A stretch of 64,000 bases of DNA from Bacteroidota bacterium (GCA_018267385.1 JAFDYN010000010.1:62001-126000); one strand, 5' to 3'; positions 1-9,444 are shown, numbered from the stretch's first letter. Made by a program: numbers and translations. Notes: generated from the sequence alone by a model not told the origin.

Positions 1-1496
1 ATAACATGATCAAGAACTGCGATTTTGCCAAGGATGCGGTGAAGCACCCCGTAGCATTCAAACCAATCAATCTGGGCAGCGGTGTCAATAGCCCCGAGGA
101 TGACCTGATGCCCGCACTGACGGCAGATGAGCACTGGCTTTACTTTACACGGCTGGAGCGCATAGGCCGGGCCCATGATGAGAATATCTTTGTATCGGAG
201 AACCGTAACGGGCAGTGGAGCGAGGCGGTACCGGTATCTGAGAGGGTCAATACATTAGAGTTTAACGAAGGCGCACATTGTATCTCTCCGAGCGGCAAAT
301 ATCTATTCTTTACCTCCTGCGACAGGCCAAACAGCATCGGAGGCTGTGATATTTATTTCTCCAAGAGGGATGGCAATGAATGGGAGCCGGGCAAAAACCT
401 GGGGCCGGTGATCAATACCCGCGCTAAAGAGACCCAGCCATATATCACAGGCGATGGCCGTACGCTGTACTTTGTCAGCGCCAGAAACGGTGGCTATGGC
501 GGCGGGGATATCTACTCCTCTACCCTGGGAGATGATGGCCGCTGGAGTGAGCCCAAAAACCTCGGTCCCGAGATCAATACCGATCAGGAGGAGGAGCGCC
601 CCTTCATACATCCTGATGGCTATACCCTGTATTTCACATCCCGTGGCCATGAAGGGATGGGGGGAGCAGACCTCTTTATGTCCCGTCGGCAGGCGGATGG
701 TACCTGGGGCAAGGCCATCAACCTGGGATACCCGATCAATACACCCGGCGATGAAATAGGCATATATGTCACTACAGACGGGCACTGGGCTTACTTTGCC
801 TCTGAGCAGCCCGACACCAGGGGCGGTATGGATATCTACAAGTTCGAAATGCCGGAAAACCTGAAGCCATATCCTGTGAGCTATGTCAAGGGTGTCGTGA
901 CCGATAAGGACAATGGCCGTCCGTTGGCCACTAAGATCCAATTCTTTGATCTCGCATCAGGTGTGATCTACTCCACGGCGTCATCAGACGGCAAAACAGG
1001 CGAATACCTGGCTACGCTGCCTACCGGCAAGAACTACGCCTGCCAGATATCCAAAGAGGGCTACCTTTTCTACTCTGCTAATTTCTCTCTGAAGGATGTA
1101 AAGCAAGGCGGAGCTTATATCATGGATATACAGCTGGAGAAGATCAAAGTGGGCAGCGCCGTGGTGCTGAATAATGTCTTCTTTGAGAGTAACAGCTATG
1201 AGCTGAAGAATGAATCGCGCACTGAGCTCAATACACTCATAGATCTGATGACCAAAAACCCGACGATGAAAATAGAAATAGGCGGTCATACAGATAACTC
1301 AGGCCTGGAGAAAGACAACGAGGCACTCTCTACCAATCGCGCAAAGTCAGTAAACGACTATCTCGTATCCAAAGGGATCTCGCAGGATCGACTGACCTAT
1401 AAAGGCTATGCAGCGACCAAGCCGATAGCAGATAATAAAACGGCGGAGGGTAAGGCTAAGAACAGAAGGACTGAGTTTATCGTGACAGGGATATAG
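1..1496 (+). CDS. PorE-like PD40/OmpA envelope protein (5' end outside window)
   Basis: Probably an outer-membrane-associated, peptidoglycan-anchored protein. The domain order resembles PorE of the type IX secretion apparatus. From the first ATG (position 6), residues 20-280 hold about five PD40/WD40-like blades with the recurring pattern D-G-x-x-L-Y-F-x-S. Residues about 290-380 look like a carboxypeptidase-regulatory-like beta domain. Residues 385-496 are an OmpA C-terminal peptidoglycan-binding domain, with GGHTDNSG, the NRAKSV helix and KNRRTEF. The frame is open to base 1, and no signal peptide or ribosome site precedes the first ATG, so the true start lies upstream, possibly with a TPR region as in PorE. 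The PorE assignment is inferred from domain order; many related OmpA/PD40 proteins exist. Confidence 0.85.
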   Translation, partial: NMIKNCDFAKDAVKHPVAFKPINLGSGVNSPEDDLMPALTADEHWLYFTRLERIGRAHDENIFVSENRNGQWSEAVPVSERVNTLEFNEGAHCISPSGKYLFFTSCDRPNSIGGCDIYFSKRDGNEWEPGKNLGPVINTRAKETQPYITGDGRTLYFVSARNGGYGGGDIYSSTLGDDGRWSEPKNLGPEINTDQEEERPFIHPDGYTLYFTSRGHEGMGGADLFMSRRQADGTWGKAINLGYPINTPGDEIGIYVTTDGHWAYFASEQPDTRGGMDIYKFEMPENLKPYPVSYVKGVVTDKDNGRPLATKIQFFDLASGVIYSTASSDGKTGEYLATLPTGKNYACQISKEGYLFYSANFSLKDVKQGGAYIMDIQLEKIKVGSAVVLNNVFFESNSYELKNESRTELNTLIDLMTKNPTMKIEIGGHTDNSGLEKDNEALSTNRAKSVNDYLVSKGISQDRLTYKGYAATKPIADNKTAEGKAKNRRTEFIVTGI

Positions 1497-3008
1497 TCAA
1501 TCCTGTTTGCCGCCCGATAGTATTGAGCCAAGAATCAGTACCGGTACAGCCTGTACGGCATAGATGATCGGCATGATGTAGCGGAAGTTATTGATAGGCG
1601 CAGCGATGGTACTGGCACCACAGAAAGCACCTACAAAAAGGCCCAATGCCGCTATCACCAGTTTCTGCTCCAGCGTCAGGTTTAGCCTGCGTATCATCAC
1701 CACCCCGGCTATAGCCGAGATAAAAAACAATACCCACAGGGTACTATCGCATACCTGGCGGATAGCGGTGAGCGGTTTGAATACATGCTTTTTGAAGCCA
1801 TAGCTATCGCGATCTGAGGTAAAGAGCTGTTTAAGATTAGCATCAGCGTGGAAAGTGTCCGTCTCTCCTATCGGATGTGCTTTGAAGATGAGCTTAAAGT
1901 TTGGCAGGATGTAATGTTTGATATACTCCCCGCGATAGTGCGACTGCAGGAAGTCGCCATATTTCTGCATCTCAGTGCCCATGATGGCCCAGGCCTGCAG
2001 GTAGGGAGTACGTGTCTGCTGTATGTACTGCGCCAGACAGGCTTTGCCGGGATAGGTACGCGTCCACATAAAGCTGGTAGCTATAATGGCATCTTCATTG
2101 AAGAATGAATCAGGAAACTGCCTTACGATCTGATGTATTGATTTGGTCATAGGATCAGTGATCAGAGCCGTGTCTACTTTCACGTAGGGAAGCACAGAGA
2201 CCCCGTTATTGGCCGCCTGCCAGCCACCAAATGAGGAGAATGTATCCACTCCCAGTTCCTCTTTCATCTGGTCTTTTGCCGATGAATAGTAGAAAAACAG
2301 CATCAATAGGGGTATGGCACCACCTACTATTGCCACCCAGCGGAAACGCCTCCATAGCGCCCATGCCATAGCTGCCCCGCTCAGCACCGGATAAAATAAG
2401 CCTATATACCTCGTATCCATACACCACCAAAGAACAATTATATGTGCGATACTAGCTGTATAGCTGCCATTGTAGATGATCCACAAGAGTGTAGTGAGGA
2501 AGAGTAACGTCAGGCTCACAAAAAGGCTGTCACTCATCAGGTAGGAATCCATGTAGATCACAGATGGATTGAGGATGGCCATGACGCTCAGTAGGTAGAA
2601 AGCCCAACGGGGTAGCTTTGGAAAAATGTACTTGACTGTAAACAGGAAAAATGATACCGAGAAAGCAGTCATGAACCACTGCCACGTGGACACAAATTTC
2701 ACATCGGAAGATATACCGGTGAAAAACTTTAAAAACCCCGAATAGCCATAAGGACGATAGCCATTTATTTTGCCTGTGATGGCAGATAGGATATAGTTTC
2801 CTGAGTCAGTCTCATAGCCGGGATAAGGATAGTATATTTTGAGAAAAATAAGGATCGCGAGCAGTAGGCCACCTATCAGGCCCCAGGCTGCCCATTGCTT
2901 GCGCGCTATCAGAAACTTCAGGAAGCCCGGGCCGGCTGGCTCCGCTTTCTGTTTTGCTTTCGCTTTAGGAATCTCTTTTGGCGCCGGTTTAGGTTGCTGT
3001 TTGGCCAT
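1497..3008 (-). CDS. Polytopic membrane protein, GT-C glycosyltransferase-like
   Basis: A 503-residue inner-membrane protein. The cytoplasmic N-terminus is rich in Lys, Pro and Ala (residues 1-30) and is followed by about ten hydrophobic segments. An acidic motif (ETDSGNY) sits in the first loop after the first membrane segment, where GT-C glycosyltransferases carry their catalytic acid, and a large soluble loop follows near residues 270-390. The architecture suggests a lipid-linked sugar transferase of the PMT/GT39 sort, but I do not recognise a specific family. It lies about 60 bp downstream of the PH-domain gene on the same strand, so the two may be co-transcribed. It converges with the PorE-like gene, the stops being adjacent. 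Confidence 0.75.
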   Translation of the reverse strand: MAKQQPKPAPKEIPKAKAKQKAEPAGPGFLKFLIARKQWAAWGLIGGLLLAILIFLKIYYPYPGYETDSGNYILSAITGKINGYRPYGYSGFLKFFTGISSDVKFVSTWQWFMTAFSVSFFLFTVKYIFPKLPRWAFYLLSVMAILNPSVIYMDSYLMSDSLFVSLTLLFLTTLLWIIYNGSYTASIAHIIVLWWCMDTRYIGLFYPVLSGAAMAWALWRRFRWVAIVGGAIPLLMLFFYYSSAKDQMKEELGVDTFSSFGGWQAANNGVSVLPYVKVDTALITDPMTKSIHQIVRQFPDSFFNEDAIIATSFMWTRTYPGKACLAQYIQQTRTPYLQAWAIMGTEMQKYGDFLQSHYRGEYIKHYILPNFKLIFKAHPIGETDTFHADANLKQLFTSDRDSYGFKKHVFKPLTAIRQVCDSTLWVLFFISAIAGVVMIRRLNLTLEQKLVIAALGLFVGAFCGASTIAAPINNFRYIMPIIYAVQAVPVLILGSILSGGKQD

Positions 3009-3069
3009 ATACTATCACTGATTTTATGGAGCAAAATAGAAAATAAATACCAATGGCGATCCCCGCCGG

Positions 3070-3441
3070 TCACATAGAAAGCTCCAGAAACTTCTTGCGA
3101 AACTCTACCGGATGTGCGATATTATTAAACACCTCATTAGTGCCGCCAGTACCCACTATCCGGATAGTACCGTAGCCCAGTATGCGGCCCAGGATACTCT
3201 GGTCCACATTTACTGTCTCTACCTTATTTAGGTTCATCTCCAGGGTATGGCGGCTGATGAGGCCTGTTTTAATGATAATACGATGATTGGTGATGGCAAA
3301 TTCATCAGACCAGCGCAGAAGTACGGGGCGGATGAAAAGTGTAAGGATAGACTTCCAGTGCAGAAATATGATCCAGTGATAGGTGGTCTCAAAAGCGACT
3401 GTTTCGCCCTTGATCAGATTGTTATTGACATAATTGCCCAT
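3070..3441 (-). CDS. PH domain-containing membrane protein (bPH2/YdbS-like)
   Basis: A small protein of about 123 residues with the bacterial PH-domain layout. There is a short hydrophilic N-terminus (residues 1-20), a hydrophobic hairpin around residues 25-45 (HWIIFLHWKSILTLFIRPVLL), then the conserved stretch W-x-x-E-F-A-I-T-N-x-R-I-I-x-K-x-G with LNKVETVNVDQS and ILGYGTIRIVGTGG. These are hallmarks of the YdbS/bPH2 family. I start it at the ATG at 3441; the frame runs to 3531, but the extra residues are Tyr/Asn-rich and unlike the family. The gene is divergent from the OmpA lipoprotein gene at 3600. The family's function is poorly known; it is membrane-associated. Confidence 0.82.
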   Translation of the reverse strand: MGNYVNNNLIKGETVAFETTYHWIIFLHWKSILTLFIRPVLLRWSDEFAITNHRIIIKTGLISRHTLEMNLNKVETVNVDQSILGRILGYGTIRIVGTGGTNEVFNNIAHPVEFRKKFLELSM

Positions 3442-3546
3442 ATAGTGCAAAGGTACTACTATAAAACCGCTTTGTGGTGTATATATTGGACGGCAATTAT
3501 ATGTGTTTTGTTTAGTTTTGTTAAGAAGCATTAAAAGTGGATATCT

Positions 3547-3580
3547 TTTGTTTTTTATAATATTTATGGTCTTAGTTTTG
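3547..3580 (+). promoter_or_regulatory. Bacteroidota-type promoter for the OmpA lipoprotein gene
   Basis: TTTG at 3547-3550 and TAGTTTTG at 3573-3580, 22 bp apart. The second box matches TAnnTTTG exactly. Transcription would begin about 10 bp before the GTG start at 3600, so the 5' leader would be very short. Confidence 0.6.
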
Positions 3581-3599
3581 CGTTGAGAAAGAAGAAATC

Positions 3600-4499
3600 G
3601 TGTCTACACCTACACATACATATCATCATATCCTGGCACCGGTCAAGGTGTTCTCCATTTCCGCCCTCATAGCGCTCAGCATGACAGCCTGCGTGACCAA
3701 AAAGAAATACGGTGCACTGGATGCACAGTATAAGCAGATGGAATTTGCCAAGACTGACTGCGACACCAAGCTGGCTGCCAGCAAGGAGGCCAATGACAAG
3801 CTCAATACTCAGAACGGCTATCTACAAACGCAAATAGACGACCTGAGGAAGCAGCTGGAAGATGCCCGCAAGAGCAATACACAGGTGCTGACCACGCTGC
3901 AGGATATGTCTGTACTGAGCAATAAACAGGCAGAGAGCGTAAAGCAGACGCTGCAGGCTATGGGCGAGAAGGATAACTATATACAGGGCCTGCAGTCTGC
4001 CATGGCACGCAAGGATAGCCTCAATATGTCGCTGGTAATGAACCTGAAGGGTGCGATAGGCGACCTGAATGATAAGGATATTAATATCAAAGTGGACAAG
4101 AGTGCCGTTTATATAGATATCTCTGACAAGATGCTTTTCACCAGTGGCAAGTCTACAGTGACTGAGAATGCCAAGATTGTACTCGGCAAGGTGGCCAAGG
4201 TGCTGAATGCACAGCCTGATGTAGAGTTTCTGGTAGAGGGGCATACAGACTCTGTATCTATCCATACAGACTGTGTGGAGGACAACTGGGACCTGAGCGT
4301 AAGGCGCGCGACGGCCATCGTACGGATACTCCAGAAGCAATATGGTATAGCCCCGTCACGCATGACTGCCGCCGGCCGCAGCCAGTACCTGCCGGTAGAT
4401 ACTAACGATACGGCTGAGGGCCGCGCACATAATAGAAGAACACGCATAGTCATCCTGCCGCAGCTGGACCAGTTTTTCAAGCTGCTGGTGAGGAAGTAA
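3600..4499 (+). CDS. OmpA-family lipoprotein, first of a tandem pair
   Basis: An outer-membrane lipoprotein that probably tethers the outer membrane to peptidoglycan. From a GTG start at 3600 there is a signal peptide with lipobox (LSMTAC, Cys 31), a coiled-coil rich in Lys, Gln and Asp (about residues 40-135), a short linker domain (NLKGAIGDLNDKDINIKVDKSAVYI in part) and a C-terminal OmpA domain (about 170-290) with EGHTDS, DNWDLSVRRA and NRRTRIVI. The promoter box at 3573-3580 lies just upstream and leaves no room for an earlier start. The next gene is a close paralogue, so this is a local tandem duplication. Both have the same CVTKKKY sequence after the lipid-anchor cysteine. Confidence 0.9.
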   Translation: MSTPTHTYHHILAPVKVFSISALIALSMTACVTKKKYGALDAQYKQMEFAKTDCDTKLAASKEANDKLNTQNGYLQTQIDDLRKQLEDARKSNTQVLTTLQDMSVLSNKQAESVKQTLQAMGEKDNYIQGLQSAMARKDSLNMSLVMNLKGAIGDLNDKDINIKVDKSAVYIDISDKMLFTSGKSTVTENAKIVLGKVAKVLNAQPDVEFLVEGHTDSVSIHTDCVEDNWDLSVRRATAIVRILQKQYGIAPSRMTAAGRSQYLPVDTNDTAEGRAHNRRTRIVILPQLDQFFKLLVRK

Positions 4500-4697
4500 A
4501 GATTTCATAAATTGGGTTTTAGGGACGGGTCTTGGCGAAAGTCAGGACCTGTTTCTATTTTATACTATCCCTTATCAATACTGCATACTATACTAGCCAT
4601 ACCTTGTAAGCACATGGGTATAAACTATTTCCGATATGTCAGCTTAACCCTATACGTTTACGGTGGTAAAAATCAACCCACTCAACCCAAGCATCAC

Positions 4698-5543
4698 ATG
4701 AGAATAACTCGACTCGCTATCATTCTGATCGGTATGGCTGCTACACTGAGCGCCTGCGTGACCAAGAAGAAGTACAATGAACTGGACCAGACCCTCAAAA
4801 TGGCCCAAAACAGCCAGACAGACTGCGAGGCCAAGCAAGCCAAGAGCGCGGTGGCGATCAAAAAACTCAATGACCAGGTAAAGGAACTGCAGAGCACTGT
4901 AGACAGTATGGTGACCGAAGCCAAGGCAATAGAAAAAGAAGCTAAGGGCGGTGGTCAGCTGGTCAATATGCTGAAAGATATGTCAGTGATCACGCCCGCA
5001 CAGGCCGAGACGGTAAACCAATCCCTGCAGCAGATCAGCGCGGCCGGCCTCTCTCCGGAATCTATGAAGGCTAATCTGATCAGCAACCTGAAAAGCTCTA
5101 TAGGTGGCGAAAGCGATACGGATATCACGGTATCATCTGACAAGGGTAACCTGTATATAGACCTGACAGATCATATGTTCTTCAATAGTGGCAGTGCGGA
5201 CCTGACTCCTCATGCCAAGGATGTAGTAGGCAAAGTGGCAAAGATACTGCTGGCATATCCTGATATGAACTTCATGATAGAGGGCCATACAGACAATAAG
5301 CCGATACACACTGCGACTATACAGGACAACTGGGACCTCAGTATCCGTCGCGCCAGCGCAGTAGTGCGCATACTGCAAAAGCAGTACGGCATCAAGCCGG
5401 AGCGTATGACCGCTGCCGGTCGCGGAGAGTATCAGCCTGCCGGCCCTAATGATACCCCTGCGCACCGTGCAGAAAACCGCCGTGTGACCATCGTGATCAT
5501 GCCTCAGCTGGATGACTACATGAAACTCCTGATCAAGAAATAA
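4698..5543 (+). CDS. OmpA-family lipoprotein, second of a tandem pair
   Basis: A 281-residue paralogue of the preceding gene. The start is placed at the ATG at 4698, which gives a clean lipoprotein signal (MAATLSAC, Cys 20); the frame is open to 4512, but that extension would bury the signal peptide. Next come a coiled-coil (about 30-85), a shorter middle region and an OmpA domain (about 165-280) with EGHTDNKP, DNWDLSIRRA and NRRVTIVI. It is nearly superposable on its neighbour from the DNWDLS motif to the C-terminus, including a shared RILQKQYGI stretch, while the coiled-coil and middle part differ. About 200 bp of non-coding sequence separates the two, so it may have its own promoter. A terminator follows at once. 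Confidence 0.9.
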   Translation: MRITRLAIILIGMAATLSACVTKKKYNELDQTLKMAQNSQTDCEAKQAKSAVAIKKLNDQVKELQSTVDSMVTEAKAIEKEAKGGGQLVNMLKDMSVITPAQAETVNQSLQQISAAGLSPESMKANLISNLKSSIGGESDTDITVSSDKGNLYIDLTDHMFFNSGSADLTPHAKDVVGKVAKILLAYPDMNFMIEGHTDNKPIHTATIQDNWDLSIRRASAVVRILQKQYGIKPERMTAAGRGEYQPAGPNDTPAHRAENRRVTIVIMPQLDDYMKLLIKK

Positions 5544-5563
5544 ATCAGTCAAACTCCTATAAC

Positions 5564-5588
5564 AAGCCCGCCCCGTGCGGGCTTTTTT
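5564..5588 (+). terminator. Rho-independent terminator after the OmpA pair
   Basis: An 8-bp perfect stem (AAGCCCGC / GCGGGCTT) with a 5-base loop, followed by six T. It ends the OmpA lipoprotein unit about 20 bp before the next gene's ATG. Confidence 0.9.
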
Positions 5589-5608
5589 GTTTCTTTGGTT
5601 CGGTTCAT

Positions 5609-7237
5609 ATGCGCATCCCATATTTCATAATAGCTGCAATAATCCTGGCCGTGTATGCAGTAGGCATGTGCGTAGATGTGATGGCCGTAGATGCAGCACA
5701 GTATGCCGAGATCAGCCTGGAGATGCTGCGCACCAAGAGCTTTCTGCAGGTGCATGCACTAGGACGCGACTACCTGGATAAGCCGCCCCTGCTTTTCTGG
5801 CTCAGCTCGCTGAGTTTCTGGTTGTTTGGTGCCGGCACGTTTTCTTACAAGCTCCCTTCCGTGCTTTTTACCCTGCTGGGTATCTACTCTACATATCGTT
5901 TTGCGCTGCTATATCATACCCGGCGGGTGGCACTGCTGGCTGCACTGATGCTGGCTACCACGCAGGCATTATTTCTCATCACCAATGATGTGCGGACAGA
6001 TACGCTGCTGATGGGAGCGGTCATCTTTGCCATCTGGCGGCTGGCGGCATGGACTGAGTCGGGCAGGCTCACGGACCTGCTGGCAGGCTGCATAGGCGTA
6101 GGCCTCGCCCTGCTATCCAAAGGACCCGTCGGACTGATAGCGGTAGGGGCAGCTATACTACCACATATACTCATGAGAGGGCAATGGCGACTGCTGTTGC
6201 GTCCTGCGCTGCTAGCTGGTATAGGCCTCATAGCAGTGATGCTCACACCTATGTGCATCGGCCTCTATGAGCAGTATGGCATGAAGGGCTTGCGCTTTTA
6301 TTTCTGGACGCAGAGCTTTGGCCGGATCACCGGAGAGAGCGAGTGGAATAATCATCCCGATACTTTCTTTCTGCTCCATAGCACGGCGTGGGCCTTTATG
6401 CCATGGACGCTGTTTCTGCTAGGCGGCTGGATCACCTCCCTGATCGCTATGGTCAGGGATCGGGCAGCGCTGCCAGAGTATATATCCGTCAGTGGTTTTA
6501 CGCTGGTGCTGATCGCATTGATGTGCTCGCACTATCAGCTGCCGCATTACAGCTTTGTGGTCTATCCGCTGGGAGCGGTGATGGCGGCACGGTTTTATGA
6601 GCAGCTGGACCGGAGGACGGTCTGGTTTAAAAGTCTGGTCATAATTCAGCTGATCATACTAGTGGCGATAGTTATAGTGGCGGGTTTACTCCAGTATTGT
6701 TTCAAAGGGGCAGATACTATCTCTTTGCTCAGCCTGGTGGCAGTGTTTCTGGCAGCGATCATAGGGGTATTTACTGTGCGCAGGCGAGACCTTATCATCC
6801 GCGTATCTGCTGCGACTATTCTGGCATTTAACCTACTGATGAGTGCGATCTATTTCCCGGCTATCATGCGCTACCAGCCGGGTGGTGATTTCGGCAGGTA
6901 TGCACGCCAGCATACCGATGGTGTGCACAGTGAGTATGTCACTTATCACTACCTCGCGGGCTATGAAGAGGTCTTCTACTCTCGGCGTACGCCGCCGCAG
7001 GATATATGGGATCGGACTATTTTCAAAAATAAACTGCAAGAGAAAAAACACCTCGTAGTGGCTACGACAGAATATGGCTGGTACGACTTACAGCAAGCCG
7101 GTATGCAGGTGAAAATGATAGAGGAGCGGCAGGCATACAGGGTATCCTCGCTCACCGGTACTTTTCTCAATCCTGCTACGCGCGATGGTGTCTGTGAGAA
7201 AGTCTATCTGCTGGAGGTAGTGAGCGAATCTCAGTAG
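5609..7237 (+). CDS. ArnT-like GT-C glycosyltransferase (GT39/GT83 type)
   Basis: An integral membrane transferase that would move a sugar from a polyprenyl-phosphate carrier to lipid A, protein or another envelope acceptor. The 542 residues begin with a membrane segment followed by the first-loop motif with D and E (VDAAQYAEISLEML), then YLDKPPLLFWL, the strongest signature of ArnT-like enzymes. About eleven more hydrophobic segments follow, then a periplasmic C-terminal domain from about residue 430. The STAWAFMPWTLFL segment is also typical. The ATG at 5609 lies just after a terminator, so the gene should have its own weak promoter or depend on read-through. The acceptor cannot be told from sequence. 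Confidence 0.87.
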   Translation: MRIPYFIIAAIILAVYAVGMCVDVMAVDAAQYAEISLEMLRTKSFLQVHALGRDYLDKPPLLFWLSSLSFWLFGAGTFSYKLPSVLFTLLGIYSTYRFALLYHTRRVALLAALMLATTQALFLITNDVRTDTLLMGAVIFAIWRLAAWTESGRLTDLLAGCIGVGLALLSKGPVGLIAVGAAILPHILMRGQWRLLLRPALLAGIGLIAVMLTPMCIGLYEQYGMKGLRFYFWTQSFGRITGESEWNNHPDTFFLLHSTAWAFMPWTLFLLGGWITSLIAMVRDRAALPEYISVSGFTLVLIALMCSHYQLPHYSFVVYPLGAVMAARFYEQLDRRTVWFKSLVIIQLIILVAIVIVAGLLQYCFKGADTISLLSLVAVFLAAIIGVFTVRRRDLIIRVSAATILAFNLLMSAIYFPAIMRYQPGGDFGRYARQHTDGVHSEYVTYHYLAGYEEVFYSRRTPPQDIWDRTIFKNKLQEKKHLVVATTEYGWYDLQQAGMQVKMIEERQAYRVSSLTGTFLNPATRDGVCEKVYLLEVVSESQ

Positions 7238-7312
7238 AAATCGTAGTCAGCACATTGAATACATTTCCGGCTGTGAGATAAAATCTGGTCATTTTACTGT
7301 AGATCATCGAGT

Positions 7313-8884
7313 ATGCGTCACCTTTATTGTATCATCTTTCTCCTTGCATCCTACTATCTGCCGGCGCAGGCTATCACGGGCTTTGTGGATATGCATGCAC
7401 ATCCGCGTGGTGACCTGGCGTATGGCAGGGAGCTTTTTTACGGCGCTCCATATGGCGATATCAGTGTAGCTCTGGGCGACTGCCGCCACGATCATAGCCG
7501 CAATCTCGTACGCAGCATCCTGGCCGCTCAGACCGAGCAGCAGAATAGCCCGACATGGCGGGACGGCAAAAAGGGGTATCCAGACTTCACCTCATGGCCT
7601 GCGTGGTGCTCTATCCTGCATCAGCAGATGTGGGTAGACTGGATCCGGCGCGCACACGAAGGCGGCCTCAATATAATGGTGGCGCTCGCTGTGAGCAGTC
7701 ATACGATAGCCTACGCTTCCAAAGGTCATGGCCCATATGACGACGAGCAGGTGCTGCTGGACTGCGTGCAGGGCATCAAGGACCTGGTGGCGCATTCAGA
7801 TTTCATGGAGGTGGCGTATACACCGGCAGATGCGCGACGTATAGTGGCCAGTGGCCGGCTGGCTGTGATCATCGGCAGCGAGATGGATAACATCGGCAAC
7901 TTCTACAACCCACAGGACCACTACAGCAGGGCGACCTTTACGTCAGAGCCTACAGAAGGACAAGTGCAGGCAGAACTGGATAAGCTGTATGCGCTAGGGG
8001 TGCGATATATTTTTCCGGTGCATCTGAATAATACGGTATTTGGAGGCACGGCGATATTTAACAAGACACTGAACGTGGCTAATAAATTTGCAACGGGTGC
8101 AGAGTGGAAAATTGAACAGGTTCGTACCGATACGAGCGGGATCACCTTTCACCTGGAGCATCCCGGCTCAGGACTGCCGGCTATCGCCAAGGCCTTCATG
8201 CCACTGCTGATGCCTAAGAACGTGAACCCTGCCAAAATGGTAAACTATACGATCTGGGATACGCTGGCCGGCTATGGGCACCGCAATGCACTGGGTCTGA
8301 CAGCGCGCGGTAGGTTTGCCATCAGCTATATGATGCAGAAGGGCTACATGATAGACATAGACCACATGAGCGAACGCATGACCGATGAGGTGCTCTCTAA
8401 GGCAGTGACCGCTGACTACCCCGTCAATAGCGGGCACAATGAGCCTCGCAGCTTCTCACACAATGAGAACGGCCGCACGTTGCTGCAATACGCACAGATC
8501 AAAAGGGTAGGAGGGATGATAGGTGTAGGTCATGGTGCCAATGCTTCTGACTTTGTGCATACCTATCACACTGTAGCGGGTATAGTGGGAGAGCCTCACA
8601 TGGCTATAGGGACAGATGTGGGGGGCTTCTCAGCACAGCCGCAGCGTGATACTACCATCAGGCTGATCTATGATGATACATTTACAAGGTGCAAGACTGG
8701 CAACCGAATCTGGGATATCAATACAGACGGTATGGCCCACTACGGCCTGCTGGCAGACTATGTGCGATCATGGCCGCTGGCCGGGATGAGCGGTGAGGAG
8801 ATGAAAGGCTTTATGAGTTCAGCTGAATATTTTGTGCAGATGTGGGAGAAGTGTGAGGCGAGGAAGGTATCTGTAAGGTACTAA
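7313..8884 (+). CDS. Secreted amidohydrolase, membrane dipeptidase (M19)-like
   Basis: A metal-dependent hydrolase of the amidohydrolase fold with a signal peptide (residues 1-20, ending PAQA). The metal-ligand motifs appear in M19 order: HAH near residue 29, a bridging Glu in IGSEMDNIGN (about 190), H in FPVHLNN, D-I-D-H-M-S (about 347), NSGHNEPRSFS (about 374) and GTDVGGF (about 436). At 523 residues it is longer than typical renal-dipeptidase homologues (about 350-400), with insertions around residues 60-130 and 250-320. It may cleave dipeptides or related amides in the periplasm. The substrate is not known, and no neighbour helps. Confidence 0.8.
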   Translation: MRHLYCIIFLLASYYLPAQAITGFVDMHAHPRGDLAYGRELFYGAPYGDISVALGDCRHDHSRNLVRSILAAQTEQQNSPTWRDGKKGYPDFTSWPAWCSILHQQMWVDWIRRAHEGGLNIMVALAVSSHTIAYASKGHGPYDDEQVLLDCVQGIKDLVAHSDFMEVAYTPADARRIVASGRLAVIIGSEMDNIGNFYNPQDHYSRATFTSEPTEGQVQAELDKLYALGVRYIFPVHLNNTVFGGTAIFNKTLNVANKFATGAEWKIEQVRTDTSGITFHLEHPGSGLPAIAKAFMPLLMPKNVNPAKMVNYTIWDTLAGYGHRNALGLTARGRFAISYMMQKGYMIDIDHMSERMTDEVLSKAVTADYPVNSGHNEPRSFSHNENGRTLLQYAQIKRVGGMIGVGHGANASDFVHTYHTVAGIVGEPHMAIGTDVGGFSAQPQRDTTIRLIYDDTFTRCKTGNRIWDINTDGMAHYGLLADYVRSWPLAGMSGEEMKGFMSSAEYFVQMWEKCEARKVSVRY

Positions 8885-8897
8885 TTGATTGATTTGA

Positions 8898-9341
8898 TTG
8901 AAAGCAAACTGTAATGGGGTGAGTGAGAATGAATTAGAAGATGAAGACGAGATACATGTACGTCACAAGGATTTTGAAGAAAATCTTGAGATGCAGGAAG
9001 CTCTGGCTCCGGTGGTATTGGAAAATCTACTGGACTTCGGCATGGAGGAGGGGCAGGAACTTCGCGTTGAGTATTTCTTTTATACAGATTCTTCAGGCAA
9101 AGCGAATGCCTTAGCTACGGAGTTAAAAAAGTTAGGCTATTATGTCTGGTCAGGGCATTCTTCTTATGACAAGACTCAATTTCTTATCAATGGTTGGACC
9201 ATCAAAATGAGCATGGATAATGAAACCATGAGCAATTGGGTCAACCGCATGTCAACTTTGGGATACGCTTATGATTGCAGATTTGATGGCTGGGGCACAT
9301 CAGAGCAGATGCAAGATGACCTGCCTGAACCGGAAAATTAG
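8898..9341 (+). CDS. RraB-family protein (putative RNase E regulator)
   Basis: Residues 50-147 match the RraB/DUF1260 pattern: a hydrophobic EYFFYTD strand, an ALATELKKLGYYVW helix and strand, WTIKMSM, and the closing YDCRFDGWGT. In gamma-proteobacteria RraB binds RNase E and inhibits it; whether it does so in Bacteroidota is unknown. The start is uncertain. The longest frame begins at TTG 8898, GTG 8919 is an alternative, and the first ATG (residue 32) would cut into the acidic N-terminal helix. It follows the amidohydrolase by only 13 bp, so it may share its transcript. Confidence 0.75.
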   Translation: MKANCNGVSENELEDEDEIHVRHKDFEENLEMQEALAPVVLENLLDFGMEEGQELRVEYFFYTDSSGKANALATELKKLGYYVWSGHSSYDKTQFLINGWTIKMSMDNETMSNWVNRMSTLGYAYDCRFDGWGTSEQMQDDLPEPEN

Positions 9342-9444
9342 AAGGACTTAGTGGCGTAGCAGCCTAAATGTCGCTTTTCCACTAAATAAGACACATTTAA
9401 CCTTATCTTCGCAATCCCGACCCTCCCAAGGTCCCTCAAAAGGC

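Noticed and set aside
303-941. Minus-strand open frame of 212 codons within the PorE-like gene
   Set aside because: It has no family features and lies fully opposite a gene with clear PD40 blades.
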